Below, one piece after another: positions 44,240 through 56,621 of a stretch of 64,000 nucleotides of DNA (positions are counted from its first letter, which is position 1; each line of letters starts with the position of its first letter). Position numbers and translations under genes: made by a program. The DNA comes from Microstegium vimineum (Eukaryota; Streptophyta; Magnoliopsida; Poales; Poaceae). The DNA lies in the NCBI GenBank assembly GCA_022036555.1, contig CM039129.1, forward strand, positions 37,292,051 through 37,356,050, read 5' to 3'. The notes under the pieces were generated by a model. That model ran no database searches. It worked only from the letters and a program-made list of their open reading frames with translations, and was not told the origin of the DNA.

Positions 44240-46375
44240 CAGGAGAAAAAAAGAAGTTGTAAAGTCTTAAGTCGCCAAACAAGGTTCCGCTCTTCAACAT
44301 CATATTGGCTAGACTCAAGAAGGTGCCTTTAAGTCTCGCGAATATAACTGGTTAAAAATTAAGTGGAGGACAATTGGATTTAGTGAATTTTATAGGTCTT
44401 GGAAATAATGAGAGGCACTCATTAGGATAGGATAGATCTAACGGGTTAAAAATTATGAAGAACCAATAGTAGAGGAATTTAAATTGTGGACCGGAATCTA
44501 GAATGAGTATGTGTTTTTTTTTTCAAACATTTTTTTCAAAATAGCTTCACCCATGAAGTTGTTTTTCTTCTCCTCTCACAAATATATGAAGTGGGATGAA
44601 GTTGAAAATATTAGTTTATCATAGCTTATCATAGCTCCCCCTATCTTTCTCATATCCATGCATAAAGTTGTTGGTAAAGTTGTTTTGCTAAATATTTTTT
44701 CTAAAGTAGCCCAGCTTCACCTAGAGAGTTGTTCATGAAGCTATTTTATAAAAAAACAGCTTTACAAGTGAAGCGGGCCTGTTTGGTATAACTCACAGCA
44801 ACTTCATGAAGTTATTGTGAGCTGTGTTTTTTTGTCAAACACCTTTTTTCAAAACAGCTTCATCTCCCTCTCACAAAGATATATAAAGTGAAAAAAAAGA
44901 AGTTGTAAACTCTTAAGTCGCCAAACAAGGTTCAGCTCTTCAACATCATATTGGCTAGATTCAAGAAGGTGACTTTAAGTCTCGCGAATATAACTGGTTA
45001 AAAATTAAGTGGAGGACAATTGGATTTAGTGAATTTTATAGGTCTTGGAAATAATGAGAGGCACTCATTAGGATAGGATAGATCTAATGGTTAAAAATTA
45101 TGAAGAACCAATAGTAGAGGAACTTAAATTGTGGATCGGAACCTAGAATGAGTATGTGTTTTTTTTCAAACATTTTTTTTCAAAATAGCTTCACCTATGA
45201 AGTTGTTTTTCTTCTCCTCTCACAAATATATAAAGTGGGATGAAGTTGAAAATATTAGTTTATCATAGCTTATCATAGCTCCTCCTATCTTTCTCATATC
45301 CATGCATAAAGTTGTTGGTAAAGTTGTTTTGCCAAACATTTTTTCTAAAATAGCTCAGCTTCACTTAGAGAGTTGTTCATGAAGCTATTTTCTAAAAAAA
45401 CAGCTTCACTAGTGAAGCGGGCTTGTTTGGTACAACTCACAACAACTTTATGAAGCTATTGTGAGCTGTTTTTTTTTGTTAAACACCTTTTTTCAAAACA
45501 GCTTCATCTCCCTCTCACAAAGATATATAAAGTGAAAAAAAGAAGTTGTAAACTCTTAAGTCGTCAAACAAGGTTCAGCTCTTCAACATCATATTGGCTA
45601 GATTCAAGAAGGTGACTTTAAGTCTCGCGAATATAACTGGTTAAAAATTAAGTGGAGGACAATTGGATTTAGTGAATTTTATAGGCCTTGGAAATAATGA
45701 GAGGCACTCATTAGGATGGATAGATCTAATGGGTTAAAAATTATGAAGAACCAATAGTAGAGGAACTTAAATTGTGGACCGGAATCTAGAATGAGTATGT
45801 GTTTTTTTTCCAAACATTTTTTTTCAAAATAGCTTTATCCATAAAGCTGTTTTTCTTCTCCTCTCACAAATATATGAAGTGGGATGAAGCTGAAAATATT
45901 AGTTTATCATAGCTTATCATAGCCCTCTCCCCCTATCTCTCTCATATCCATGCATAAAGTTGTTGGTAAAGTTGTTTTGCCAAACATTTTTTCTAAAATA
46001 GCTCAGCTTCACCTAGAGAGTTGTTCATGAAGCTATTTTCTAAAAAACAGCTTCACTAGTGAAGCGGGTCTGTTTGGTACAACTCACAACAACTTCATGA
46101 AGCTATTGTGAGCTGTTTTTTTGTCAAACATTTTTTTTTCAAAACAACTTCATCTCCCTCTCACAAAGATATATAAAGTGGGATGAAACTGAAAATAGTA
46201 GCTTATCACAACTCTCTCCCCCTTTATTTCTCATATCCATGCATAAAATTGTTGGTGAAGTTGTTTTGCCAAACACCTTTTCCAAAATAGTTCACCTAGA
46301 GAGTTGCTCGTGAAACTATTTTCTAAAAAACAGTTTCACTAGTAAAGCAGAACTGTACTAAACATGCCCTAATAT
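44240..46375. repeat. Tandem array of about 645-bp units containing MITE-like halves
   Basis: AAGAAGTTGTAAA(G/C)TCTTAAGTC starts at 44251, 44897 and 45540 (periods 646 and 643). Each unit has a module with GGTTAAAAATTAAGTGGAGG and GAGAGGCACTCATTAGGAT. It then has a module with CAAAATAGCTTCACC, GTTGTTGGTAAAGTTGTTTT and a GGG(C/T)(C/T)TGTTTGGTA boundary. The last, partial copy near 46165 skips the first module and joins TATATAAAGTG directly to GGATGAAACTG. The final boundary TACTAAACATGCCCTAAT inversely matches GGGCCTGTTTGGTA, so the second module behaves as a MITE. Confidence 0.8.
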
Positions 46376-46436
46376 CGAAGGGTGTTGAGGAGGACGCCGA
46401 TGACGCGTTTGCAGGTGTTGCCGGCACCCTGTGAAT

Positions 46437-46945
46437 GATAAGTATGGGCGTTCGGGTTACCCGTTTTTTTTGGGTCGGGTAATTCAAAATTTAGGTAATG
46501 AAAATTGTTACCCAATATTATCCCGAAAAAACACTACCCGAAAAACCCGATAATTCGGGTTCGGATTCGGGTATTACCCGATATATCCGAATTTACAAAA
46601 AACAACAAACTAAATAAAATTTTGGTAGCAATTTATACATAATTTTAGCAATAATTGTATATAATTTTAACAATAATTTATAAAGAATCATTTATTATAG
46701 TTATTTGTTCAAAACAATAGAGAATTATATTTTAATAAAGTGATATGTTCAAGTGTTCAACTAACACCACATCATAAATACAAAAACATGTACAAAACTT
46801 TGGGTAGTTTGGGTACCGAAAGATATTACCCGAATTACCCTATCCGAGTTTAGGATCGGTACCTCGGGTTCGGGTAATTCAAATCCGGGTTCGGCTAATT
46901 CATGTCCGGTTCAGGTACCGGGTTTTTTTTTTTGCCCAGACTTAA
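46437..46945. mobile_element. Candidate DNA transposon rich in CGGGTA/TACCCG
   Basis: The left end, AAGTATGGGCGTTCGGG, and the reverse complement of the right end, AAGTCTGGGCAAAAAAA, share AAGT(A/C)TGGGC. The body carries many CGGGTTCGGGTA and TTACCCGA motifs in both orientations at each end with an AT-rich middle. This is typical of a small non-autonomous element (hAT-like size), but the target duplication is not clear. Confidence 0.5.
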
Positions 46946-47300
46946 AGTATGCGAGAGGAGCCGCTGGAAGTGGGCCCCTTGTTTCCTAGTACTTTTGAGA
47001 TGGAGGAGGCCCCAGACAAGCTTGACGGATAGGCCGAACACGGCGAGGGAGAACGCAGAGACACGGCAAGTGAGCGCGTCGCAGTTGACGCCGCTCGTCG
47101 TCGTCCTTGCTCCACGTCGCGCGCGAGGCGGCCTTCAGGGTCCGACACATCGGCCTTGAACACGATCAGCCCTAGCACGTCGTTGTCTAGTCCTGCCCCC
47201 CGCCACGCCGCCCTTGGCCTCACGTCACTCGCCGCCGGCGCGGCAGTCTAAAGGAGCGGCGAGCCGCCGACGCCTCCGGAGGTTGAGGAGGAGTGCCGCT
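46946..47300. other. GC-rich patch, possible captured gene fragment
   Basis: Composition rises sharply next to the CGGGTA element. A minus-strand frame (47223-46942) reads ...LDNDVLGLIVFKADVSDPEG... without a recognised domain. It may be a fragment moved by a transposon. Confidence 0.3.
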
Positions 47301-48417
47301 CCGCTATCTGTTTTCTTGGGCTGCCTAAATGTGTGAACTAGAGGCCCAACTGCTCAACTGCCGCGAGACTAGCTTGGGCCTGCAGGCTAGCTTGTTTGAT
47401 CCGCTGGGCCCTAGCCGAAGTCATGACTCTCCCAATAGGCCACTGGTCAACAAACACCGACGCTCCTGTCCCGTCAAAATGTTGCTCCGAGCTAGGTTGC
47501 TTCTATGTTCAGTTTAGGTGACCATAATATTGATCGCTCTGAGGTTACTTCTACCTTCAATTTCTTTTGTTCACGTCAAGATGTTTGTTTGATTCTTTCT
47601 ATCTAAGATCTCATATCCTTCATGTGTCATCAGCGTCAATGGCAACAATAAAGTCCATGCGTTGCTTGTTGTGTGATCACCTGAATGACATGAGGAGGCT
47701 CCGGGTATTTATACAACAGTCATCATGTCATCTGTTTCAATGCATTTTGGAATGAGACTCTATATTATATTGCACCATGTATTCTAATGTATGTTGGAAT
47801 TGGACTTCATATCATGGCTAGACGCATGTTGTCCGAATCAGATACATGCATATTAGGAGAGACATGATGACATTTTGGCAATTAAAAATGACAGACATAA
47901 GAGCCACTTTTTCTTTAGTATGATGATGATAAGAATTTGGTGCCATAGATTTTGGGCAAACCTAAAGATAGGTGCAAACCTGCAAACTTTTTCGAAAAAC
48001 ATACTTCTGTTATTTGGAAAAAGTTGAAACAATGCAAATCCATAGTCCATACTACATCAATATATATATATATATATATATATACCTTGTTGCAAAAATC
48101 TTTCATTAAAATTCAATCTACAAGTTAAAGTTCATGCAAAAATAACAAAATTGGAGTCCATGTGCACTAGAAGACGAAATTCATTCCTAGAATTTTTTTT
48201 GTCTTGTAGTGCATATACACCTGCATTTTTTCATTTTTTGCATGATTTTTTGTAGATTGTGTTTGAATCTCAGTTTTTTACAACAAAGTACACATATGTG
48301 TGAATGGATATGCACAATTTCAATTTTTTCAAACAATGGAAATATGTTTTTAAAATAGTTTGCATCTATCTAGATATTGATGTTCTTTTCTATAAATATT
48401 GGTTAAACTTAAAAAAC
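47301..48417. other. Intergenic region with a short (TA)n
   Basis: No gene. A 24-bp (TA)n lies at 48061-48084. CATG-rich DNA with weak repeats around 47750-47860. Confidence 0.4.
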
Positions 48418-48682
48418 ACTCCCTCAATCCTGAAATGTAAGGAATCTCATTTTGTCCTAAGTCATGTAACTTTGATCAAATCTATAGACAAGAATATGAA
48501 CAACTACCACATCAAATATGTATATTATAAAAATATATATATTCAGTAGACTAATTTTAAGTTTTCTCTTCGTTTTTATTAACTTTATCAAAGTTATTAT
48601 AGTTTGGACAGAATTGGATTGTTTATATCTTAGGCACAGGCAGTTCTACAAATTTAAATAATTTAATTAGGACGGAGAGAAT
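48418..48682. mobile_element. Decayed Stowaway-like MITE
   Basis: The left ACTCCCTCAATCCTGAAATG and right TTAGGACGGAGAGAATA are roughly inverted and resemble Stowaway termini. Mutations obscure the TA duplication. Confidence 0.45.
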
Positions 48683-49781
48683 ACAATAATGTTCTCAACA
48701 TCATGTAGTCAACCGAAGCACTCGAGATCGGATCAAGGTCTGTGCATGTCCAAGCACTAACGTGATTGTGCACATGATGTTATATATTCACTGTACTGCT
48801 TCTGCACTAAGTATAGATACGATGCCATTTCCCTCCAAAAAAAAAGTACAGATATACCAGTACCACAACTGTAGAGCTGAGAGAAGTGGCTGCACTGCAT
48901 TCAGATAAACAAATAGCAAAAAAGCACCCATACATAGTGTTGGCTAACTGGCTTGTTAACTGGCTTCACGTGAGAAGCGCGTGGCTATGGTTTGTCAACG
49001 AGTGAGCTGAGGACACAGATTTAGATGGAGATGAGATGGCAGGTCGGTGGTGGGTTCAGTTCAGCTGATTCCATCTGTCCTGTCTAATCACATTTTTTTC
49101 CTATATACAGTACTCCGTATGCATTTTAAATTTTTAATGGGTTGGCTATAAGATGGAAATGATGGGGCCGTTTAACGGCCTTGCATGAATGGGCTCGGTC
49201 TATGCACCGCTGGTGGTGATGCCGTGAGGTCTTGGTGGGTTCAGTTCAGCACCGTTCATATATAGCTAGCTTTGGTATGCACTGTACTTTTTTATGAAGA
49301 TGGTTGTTGTTCCACGAATTCCTGAATATAAAAAGGCTTATCAAAATGAAAGTTTGAATATTATAAATTACTTGTCCTGAATACTCTCGAGTCATAAGAG
49401 AAATAACATCGACCTTCCAAAGGTCTTCAGGGATCGCTGTATGTCCAAAAAAAAAATCTACTAACTGCGAATGTGAAGCAAATATAGGTGACATTGTTGA
49501 TCTTTATTTATTCGGATCATTAGTTTTTCTATCTACGGAGAGGCCGAGGAACTAAGGACCTCCCGCTAATAAATGACACAAACAAGAGAATTTGATTGCG
49601 TGTGTTGTGATCAACCTGTGTTTCTCAACAAATCGGAAAAGTTCACTGGCTACACACTTTTTTTTTGTAAGAAGTACTTCTTGCTTGATATAATACTCCG
49701 TATTAAACTGTTGTCTCAGTGCTGGCTTAAGCTCATTACCTTTGCAAGGAGTAAGAAAAAAAACCTAAATTTGCACAAGAT

Positions 49782-49782
<1 letters not shown>
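48683..49782. other. Intergenic region
   Basis: No recognised gene. AACTGGCTTGTTAACTGGCTT (48947-48967) is a short direct repeat. Confidence 0.4.

Positions 49783-49841
<59 letters not shown>
49783..49841. repeat. (TA)n microsatellite
   Basis: About 59 bp of alternating TA with a single T insertion near 49831. Confidence 0.95.
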
Positions 49842-51485
49842 CAAGGTTTTCATCGGTTCCAGGAATGGGAACAGCTAGCTATTACTTAGTTTACCGCCAC
49901 CTCGGAACATAATCAGTGAATATTTTTTCTCCTTTCTAGATTAAATTATAAATCGCTTTGATTTTTTTTGTACATAGAATTTTTTTTATATATCTGGATA
50001 TAAATTATATCTAGATGCATAGCAAAATAAATGTATAAGCAAAAATCAAAATGACATATAATTTATAACGGAAGGAGTACATTTAGAGCTCTCCAATATA
50101 TGTACTCTTTAGCAAAGGCTTACATATCTTTGATTGGTCACACAATATTTCACATGGCTTTCAAATAGCTTTGAATATCTCTCAGTCAAAACAAACGCAA
50201 AGTTTTTGTTCAGACTATTATTAGGATAGGCTAAATATATATAAGGGAACTTTTGAAAACGAAAAAATATGGAGCTGTCAAGTTTTCATTGTCTTATGAT
50301 CACAAGATTACACCGCTCTTTTGCGAAAGAATGCTGCAGAGCTCTAGGATGTGAGCTGCTTCGAGTAGACCCGGGCTGCTGGAGATTTTATTTTATTTTT
50401 AAACAACAGCTCGTTGTCCCTTTCATACTTCATTAAGCATAAAGAAAAAATCTCAAAGTTACACAATATCAACAAGTTCCGGCTATTCCACGCTCGCTAT
50501 CAAGACCAACCAGGAGTGTTGACAAGCTAGAGCTAGAGCCTAGAAATATAAAGTACTCCTATACAGTAGTACGTAGAATTTGCGATCGAGTGTACAAGGA
50601 GCAAACCGTTGGGACTGCTTGGCCTACCCACAAACGCTGACGCCTCGTAGGGAAGAGTGCCTGCATGGCTTCTCGCTTCCAAGGGGACAATGGCGGGACA
50701 AAAGTTTGTTGAAATTCTTCGAAGACCGCCTCATTAGGCTTATTCATCTCAACCTGAAACTCGAGCTTTTTTATGAGCACCTTCCTTGTCCGGGCTTTGG
50801 TGCTCTGAACTTACTTTCAGCAGGCAAACGGACAATGTGCGTGGTACGAAGTCGTCAATCATCAACATCATTATATTATATTGGGATCATTGGTGATGTG
50901 CAGCCTAGGCGGGGATGCAATCAACTGGAGCAGACAAGCATATTTTCTTTTAGTATTTCTTGTTGATGAAAAATATAATATGATCTGAATCTGAACAACA
51001 CACGGTGACTTCATATTTGGACGAGTGCATAGTCATCCATCTTTGATTGAAATGTAGGTTCATCACGGAACAAATTGCCCTAGTATTTCATATGCCAAAA
51101 AGAAGTTATTGCCGTTGGTTCGAGCCATGACTACTCGTGCTTAATTGTAATTCTAGATCTCCTTTTCTATCTCCGTGTTTATTTCCTAAATTCTTGTGTG
51201 TAAACATTTGTTTCCTCTTTTTCAATAGAAAAATTCCAATAATAAGGGGTAACCCCACCTGTTTGTATAAACATGCTCAGCCTTACATTCAAGTCCATCC
51301 TAGATCTAATTAACCCGGCAAATGAACCTCAAACTCGGTCTCGTCCCCACACCCTATTCTAGGCTCATGAATTCTAACAGGTATTTTTTATTAAAACCCA
51401 TTAATTAAAAATATATATATAAAAAATCCTCTCTAAACCGCCGGTCAGGCTTGGAGCCCTGCAAACCTCGCTTCCTTTACTCGTT
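49842..51485. other. Intergenic region
   Basis: An isolated GGAAGGAGTA near 50070 may be a Stowaway end. A minus-strand frame at 50780-50559 (VFEEFQQTFVPPLSPWKREA...) reads like protein but could not be assigned. Otherwise AT-rich. Confidence 0.35.
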
Positions 51486-51802
51486 GGTTGGTTGGAACCT
51501 CTAAAACCACTTTTTAACTCCATCCAAAACCAAAAAAACCATAAACCCACCGTTCACACAGCTCGCATGTCCATGAACCCGGTGCACGTGCCTTTTTCCT
51601 CCCTCACACACCAAGCCTTCAGAGACCTCCTTCCTTTCCCACACACACTTTCCATCTCCCTCCAACCCATCACCCAGCGACCCCTTCCTTCTCCCTCTGC
51701 TCAGCGGCGGCGGCAAGGGAAGCCATTCCTTCCGTCGCTCGGCCTCGCCACCGTCTCGCCTCCATCTCCGGAATCTGAATCTCTACCGAGGATCGCGGAG
51801 AG
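51486..51802 (+). promoter_or_regulatory. 5' leader exon of the calmodulin-binding protein gene, with uORF
   Basis: A CT/CA-rich stretch ends at a consensus donor (GCGGAGAG/GTAAAG, exon end 51802). The matching acceptor TTGCAG/CATCTG lies just before the coding start, at 52824-52825. Within this exon ATG 51567 opens a frame that stays open to the donor. After splicing it would end at TGA 52845-52847, overlapping the main ATG. The transcription start is unknown. Confidence 0.5.
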
Positions 51803-52839
51803 GTAAAGTTTACTGCCTTCTGCATGTCTGATGACCTTTCCCTGCGTTTCCCTGGATAGTATTATCGTCGCTGGTGCTCTGTTTGCTCGACGATCCGATC
51901 CATGCTGTTGAATTTTCTTTTTTTAATCACATGTGGATCAGAAACAATGCGTGTTTCATGTTTCTTCCATCTGCGTTCGTGTTGGTGCGGATATATCTTT
52001 CAGATGTGATTTAATTCGATGCCATCAAGTTTCAGACTTTCAGTTCGTTGATTCTTGGGGGAGGGAGGGATGAAAGTCATTCACGTGTTCTTGCTAATGT
52101 TTACTGGAAACTGAGTTGGTACTGGCGTCAACTTTGTTGCTAAACCCACCACAGCCACAAGTATCAGCCTACCAGCTAGCCATGTCAATGACAGATTGGA
52201 ATTGATTCTTGATCATTTAATTGCACTAGTTTTGTCAAGGATCTGATTGCAATCTTTACAGTATGATAGCAGAAGGGAAATAAAAAGGTTTCTATATAAA
52301 ATACGATTGCGTGATGAGCCGTACTGCAGTAGTTACGGATTATTAAAATACAGAGGCCATATGGATGCGGATGTTCTGGACTCTGAATTGTTTTTGGGTT
52401 CATTATTAGTAGTACGTTCTAATATATGATATGATTTGGGGGTGGTTTCGCAATATGGGTTGACTTGCACCAATAAGTACAATAACTGGAAAATCCTTTC
52501 CATTACCAGCGTTGATTAGCCTTTTTGTTTAGTGGGAATTAGTTGAACTAAAGGGGAATCAACAGCTCCCTAAATGCTTTCTTGTGTACTTCTGCCACAA
52601 GTTCTATGTACTTTGCAATCAAGACCCTGAAAAGGTGCATTCAGTCACCACATATAATAGGGCAATGATGGCCAACAGTTTTTTTTAATTCCTTTTTAAA
52701 GAAAAAACATATACAGCTGATTTAATGTGAACGCACTCCTTTTGGGCATCTATGTGCTTGTGTTTGTGATCAGTATATCATCCTTTTTTGTGTTGCTCAC
52801 ATCACATCTGCGTCTGTAATTGCAGCATCTGTGCTTCTA

Positions 52840-55153
52840 ATGACTGAAGAAGTGATCAAAGAGGCTGTCGTCACCTCCACTCCTGCATCAACTTCAACTG
52901 AACCAAAATGCGATGACCTCCTGATAAACTCTCCAGTAATCATGGATGGCACCAGCATGGCATTGACACCTGATGTCAAGAGGAAGGAGAAGCCAGTCCC
53001 GCATTACCTGAGAGCATCTACAAACTCTTGCCATGACAACTGCAAGTTTGGGATCAAGCATTCCTCTGAACCCAAGAACTATTGGCCTGTTAGCCGCAAG
53101 CAATTGCGCCGTGCGAGCACTGGGACTAATCAGGACCTCGACCGGGTTCAAATCATGCTACCACAGAAGAACAGACCCAGGAAGGAGGATCAGAAACTCA
53201 AGATTTCTCAGGTAAAAGTAGCTAGTGGTACTGCTCCTGCTAAGCCTGAATTCATCACTCTGAAAGCACCACTTGAAAAGGTACCTGATCATTCTGAAAG
53301 CGTTTCCCACCACGTGGATGATTCGTCAACTGAAGCACCTGAACTTGTGGCTGGAACTCCGCCAACTGATGCAGAATGCTTCGTCGTCTCTTATGATGAC
53401 GTGACAGACTGTGGAGATGAGGAGTCGTTGGATGGAGCTGAAAGCATTGAGCTGGAAATGCCATTAGCTATTCAGGACACTGACGAATCTGACGAACATA
53501 TTGAGGATACCATTCTGCCTGCTGACAGTGTATGCGGAGTCGATGAACAATCACTTGTGGATCATGTGCCCGATCAATCAGCAAATGAGCGTGCAAGTTC
53601 AGATAACAGGACTTCTCAGACTGTGATAGCCTCTGAGAAGCATGAACAAGCCAGGCTTGGGACTAAATCGGAGAGTCTGCCTAAGGGGTCTGTAAAACCG
53701 AAGGCAAAGGCCACATCGAGTATGACGAGAGACAAAGTCTCAAGTCAGAAAAGTGGAAGAACATCGCATCTGATATCTACTTGTACAGCAGTTGACAGCT
53801 CCAGTGGATCAAAGAAAGCAAGAAAACCTGCAGATGCTGCTGCTACCACCAAGTTCAGTAACCCAGAGAGAAAAATCAGGCCTACAGTTACATCAGCTGT
53901 GAAAAAAGCTAAGGAGATCAAAGTATCCTCAGCATCTAACGCAAAGGATTCATCTGCGGAACCTTCTAGGTTGGCAAAGCTAAAGGCTTCGACAGCGAAA
54001 ACTGCGCCGATATCTCCGTCACTTCCTTCAGGGAAACATACTGACAGAAAGATGTCAGGGAACAATGTTGGCAAGAATGCCCAAATTCTTCCAAAGAAGA
54101 GAGAAGACAAGGTAAAAACAGGTCCACTGAAACTGTCTCGATCTATAAACATGTCTGGCAAGTCTTTCTCGAGTCTTAAGTTGAGGACAGTCAGAAAAGA
54201 GAAAATTGCTCCCCCAATCAACAGGAGCAGGAAGGTTTTTGGAACAGAAAATTCGAGTACTGATGCTAAGGAGGCTAAACAGAGAATTCTGAAGACGGCT
54301 TCGCCAAAAGTGCGGAAACTGGAGACTAATAACAAAGAGATCGTACCTCGCAAAGGTACAAATTTACAACACTTTGCATCTCTACTCTACTCGATGCAAA
54401 TATTTTTCTGAATGAGCTTGTGTGCATTTATGCTTCTCTATGCAATTTCTGAACTGAGATGCATTTCTTCTCGGTAATTCAAGTTTATTTATTTCTTGTT
54501 TTGGATAATTCTTTTCTGATTTTTTGGTAAATAATGATTCTGAAGCCAACATACGCTCAGGCCTTAACTGTTGCAAATCTTCTTTCTATGTAAATTGATT
54601 TTTCGCGCTGCACGAGGATGACAACTTTTCAACTCCCATTTCTACAGAAAAAATCGACGCTGCAAGAACTGCAACCGGCACAAGGAGGCCAAAGCCTGCG
54701 CCGGCCACCACCTCGAGCACCGTGGTGCCAGCGCAGCCGGCTCGCAAGCTGACGTTCCGGCGGGGCAAGGTACTGAATCCCGACGAGAGCAGCGGCAGCA
54801 CCTCAAGACGGCTCCGGTTCAGGCCTGCCATAGCCGCGGCAGATGCGGCAGCCAGGAGCAGAGGCGACAGGACCGCCAGCCGGAGGAGCGGCGGCGGCAG
54901 CGCTGCCGCTGCAGCGAGAGACGCGGGTGCCGAGGTCGTCGTGCTGCGGCGGCGTCAAGATGATAAGGAGACGAAAAAGCAGGAGCCGGGGCTTTTCAAC
55001 AACGTGATCGAGGAGACGGCGAGCCGGCTCGTCGCTGAGGCGAGGAAGAGCAAGGTGAAGGCGCTCGTTGGCGCCTTTGAGACCGTCATCTCGCTGCAGG
55101 AAACCAGCAAGGCTGCTGCTCCGGCTATGGCAGCAGGTGTCGTCGTGCCATGA
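52840..55153 (+). CDS. Plant calmodulin-binding domain protein, 2 coding exons
   Basis: Coding exons are 52840-54355 and 54648-55153 (GT-AG, phase 1), giving 2022 nt, 673 aa plus stop. The ATG opening MTEEVIKEAV is the first in frame after the leader acceptor. KPVPHYLRASTNSCHDNCKF (residues 52-71) is a conserved N-terminal block of this family. The middle is a long Ser/Lys/Glu-rich, probably disordered region. The C-terminus carries KLTFRRGKV, LRFRP, a QDDKETKKQEPGLFNNVIEE segment and RKSKVKALVGAFETVISLQ (about 638-656), the basic amphipathic helix of the plant calmodulin-binding domain (pfam07839 type). It likely binds Ca2+/calmodulin; the downstream role is unknown. Exon 2 is much GC-richer than exon 1. 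No damage seen. Confidence 0.92.
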
Positions 55154-56616
55154 GCGCTTCTTGATCTGCAGCAGTGTGCGTGATCACCGTTCTTGGATTT
55201 TTGGACTTGTATTTGGTTGTTGTTTGTGACTGTAAAAGTGGAGTTTTTAAAGTTTGCTCGTTCCCATGTAAGTTTTCTCATGGTAGTTTCCGTGCTGATG
55301 GTACACCAAATGAGAGTTCGTAGTACTACAAAAAAAAAGTTGGTACAGGTTTTGTGTTTGTGCAAGGCTTGGCATTGTACCGCAGATAAAAGTAAGCAAG
55401 TTACTGTAAGATTTAAACTAGCTTGTTTCAAAAGGAAATGAAAAGGACAAACCGGATTAAACTTCTGATTGCTGAAAATGGAACTAACCTTCTGTCAACG
55501 TTTTCTATGTTTCTTGTTTCACTTCACTGCATTTTCAGATTACAACTACAGTGCATATGCTGCTGGCAGATCTGTTCACATTTTACTCCTGCTGACATTT
55601 CCACTCAGCAAAAGTCATATCTCATACGTTTCATATGCTCAATTTAAGTTTCAAGAATGATTTGATCTTTCATTCATGCTGCTGGCTTGATTGGACCGTT
55701 GACCGTGGAGAGATCGGGTTCACCAAGCCGTTGGCCGTGGAGAGATCGGGTTCACCAAGCCAGATGGAAAAGTTTACCAGCTAAAACCTCTGTGAATAGG
55801 CTCTTGGAGCAACTGGAGGTACTAGAAAGAGAGGACAGGCCCAGACGGCCAGGCCCATATCTGGAATTGGAACTGTTAAGTTTGGAGCGGATGAAATGGA
55901 ATTCAGAGTTCACTTTTTTTTATTAAGTAATTTATAATATAAAATAAATTGAGAGTCAACATTTCAAGTTCAACACCATAAATTAAGAAGGTTATGATTT
56001 GGATTTTGCCAGTTTCGAGTTGCTGATTGAACGAATCGGACCCGGCAAACAATGGACGGACTAGGAGGATTGGAGCCATTAGAAATTCCATATGGATTTT
56101 CCAAGCGAGTATTATGTTTCTTGTGCACGAATCACGACTGGGAATGATTAAACACTTGTGTTCAAGTTACCTTGTCGTTTTGGACACGAACGAAGTCACA
56201 ATATTGCTTGTAATATTTGAATTGGAAAAATTGAAAAATCATATTTCCATCATATGATCAAGTCAATGTTTCGATACTACTCCCTACATCTAAAAATAAA
56301 TAACATTCTGAATTTGTAGACATATTAAGAATGCTGAAAAATGACAATAGGCCATTTAGTCTGTTTGCACACCTTGAAAATGCTACACGGTAGCTTACTG
56401 TGTTTGTTAATATAAATTTGTCATATATCCCGTTTAATCACCCTTTAGTCCATTTAAATGGCCGTTTAGCTCGAATAAATAGATAAATGAGTTGTGATGT
56501 TTAGTTCCTTTAAACGTTTAGGTTAGCATTGCAAAAGACGCATGGATCATCATCTCATTTTCTTTTACATGCATGATTAGCTTTTGCATTAGGAGGTAGT
56601 GTCCGATGTTTCTGTA
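55154..56616. other. 3' flank of the calmodulin-binding protein gene and intergenic DNA
   Basis: 55154 to about 55440 is the likely 3' UTR. A possible Stowaway start (CTCCCTACATCTAAAAATAA, 56280) has no clear partner. Otherwise AT-rich with no gene. Confidence 0.45.
55696..55759. repeat. Tandem duplication, 32-bp unit
   Basis: CCGTTGACCGTGGAGAGATC at 55696 recurs at 55728 with one change, each continuing GGGTTCACCAAG. Confidence 0.9.
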
Positions 56617-56621
56617 TAATG

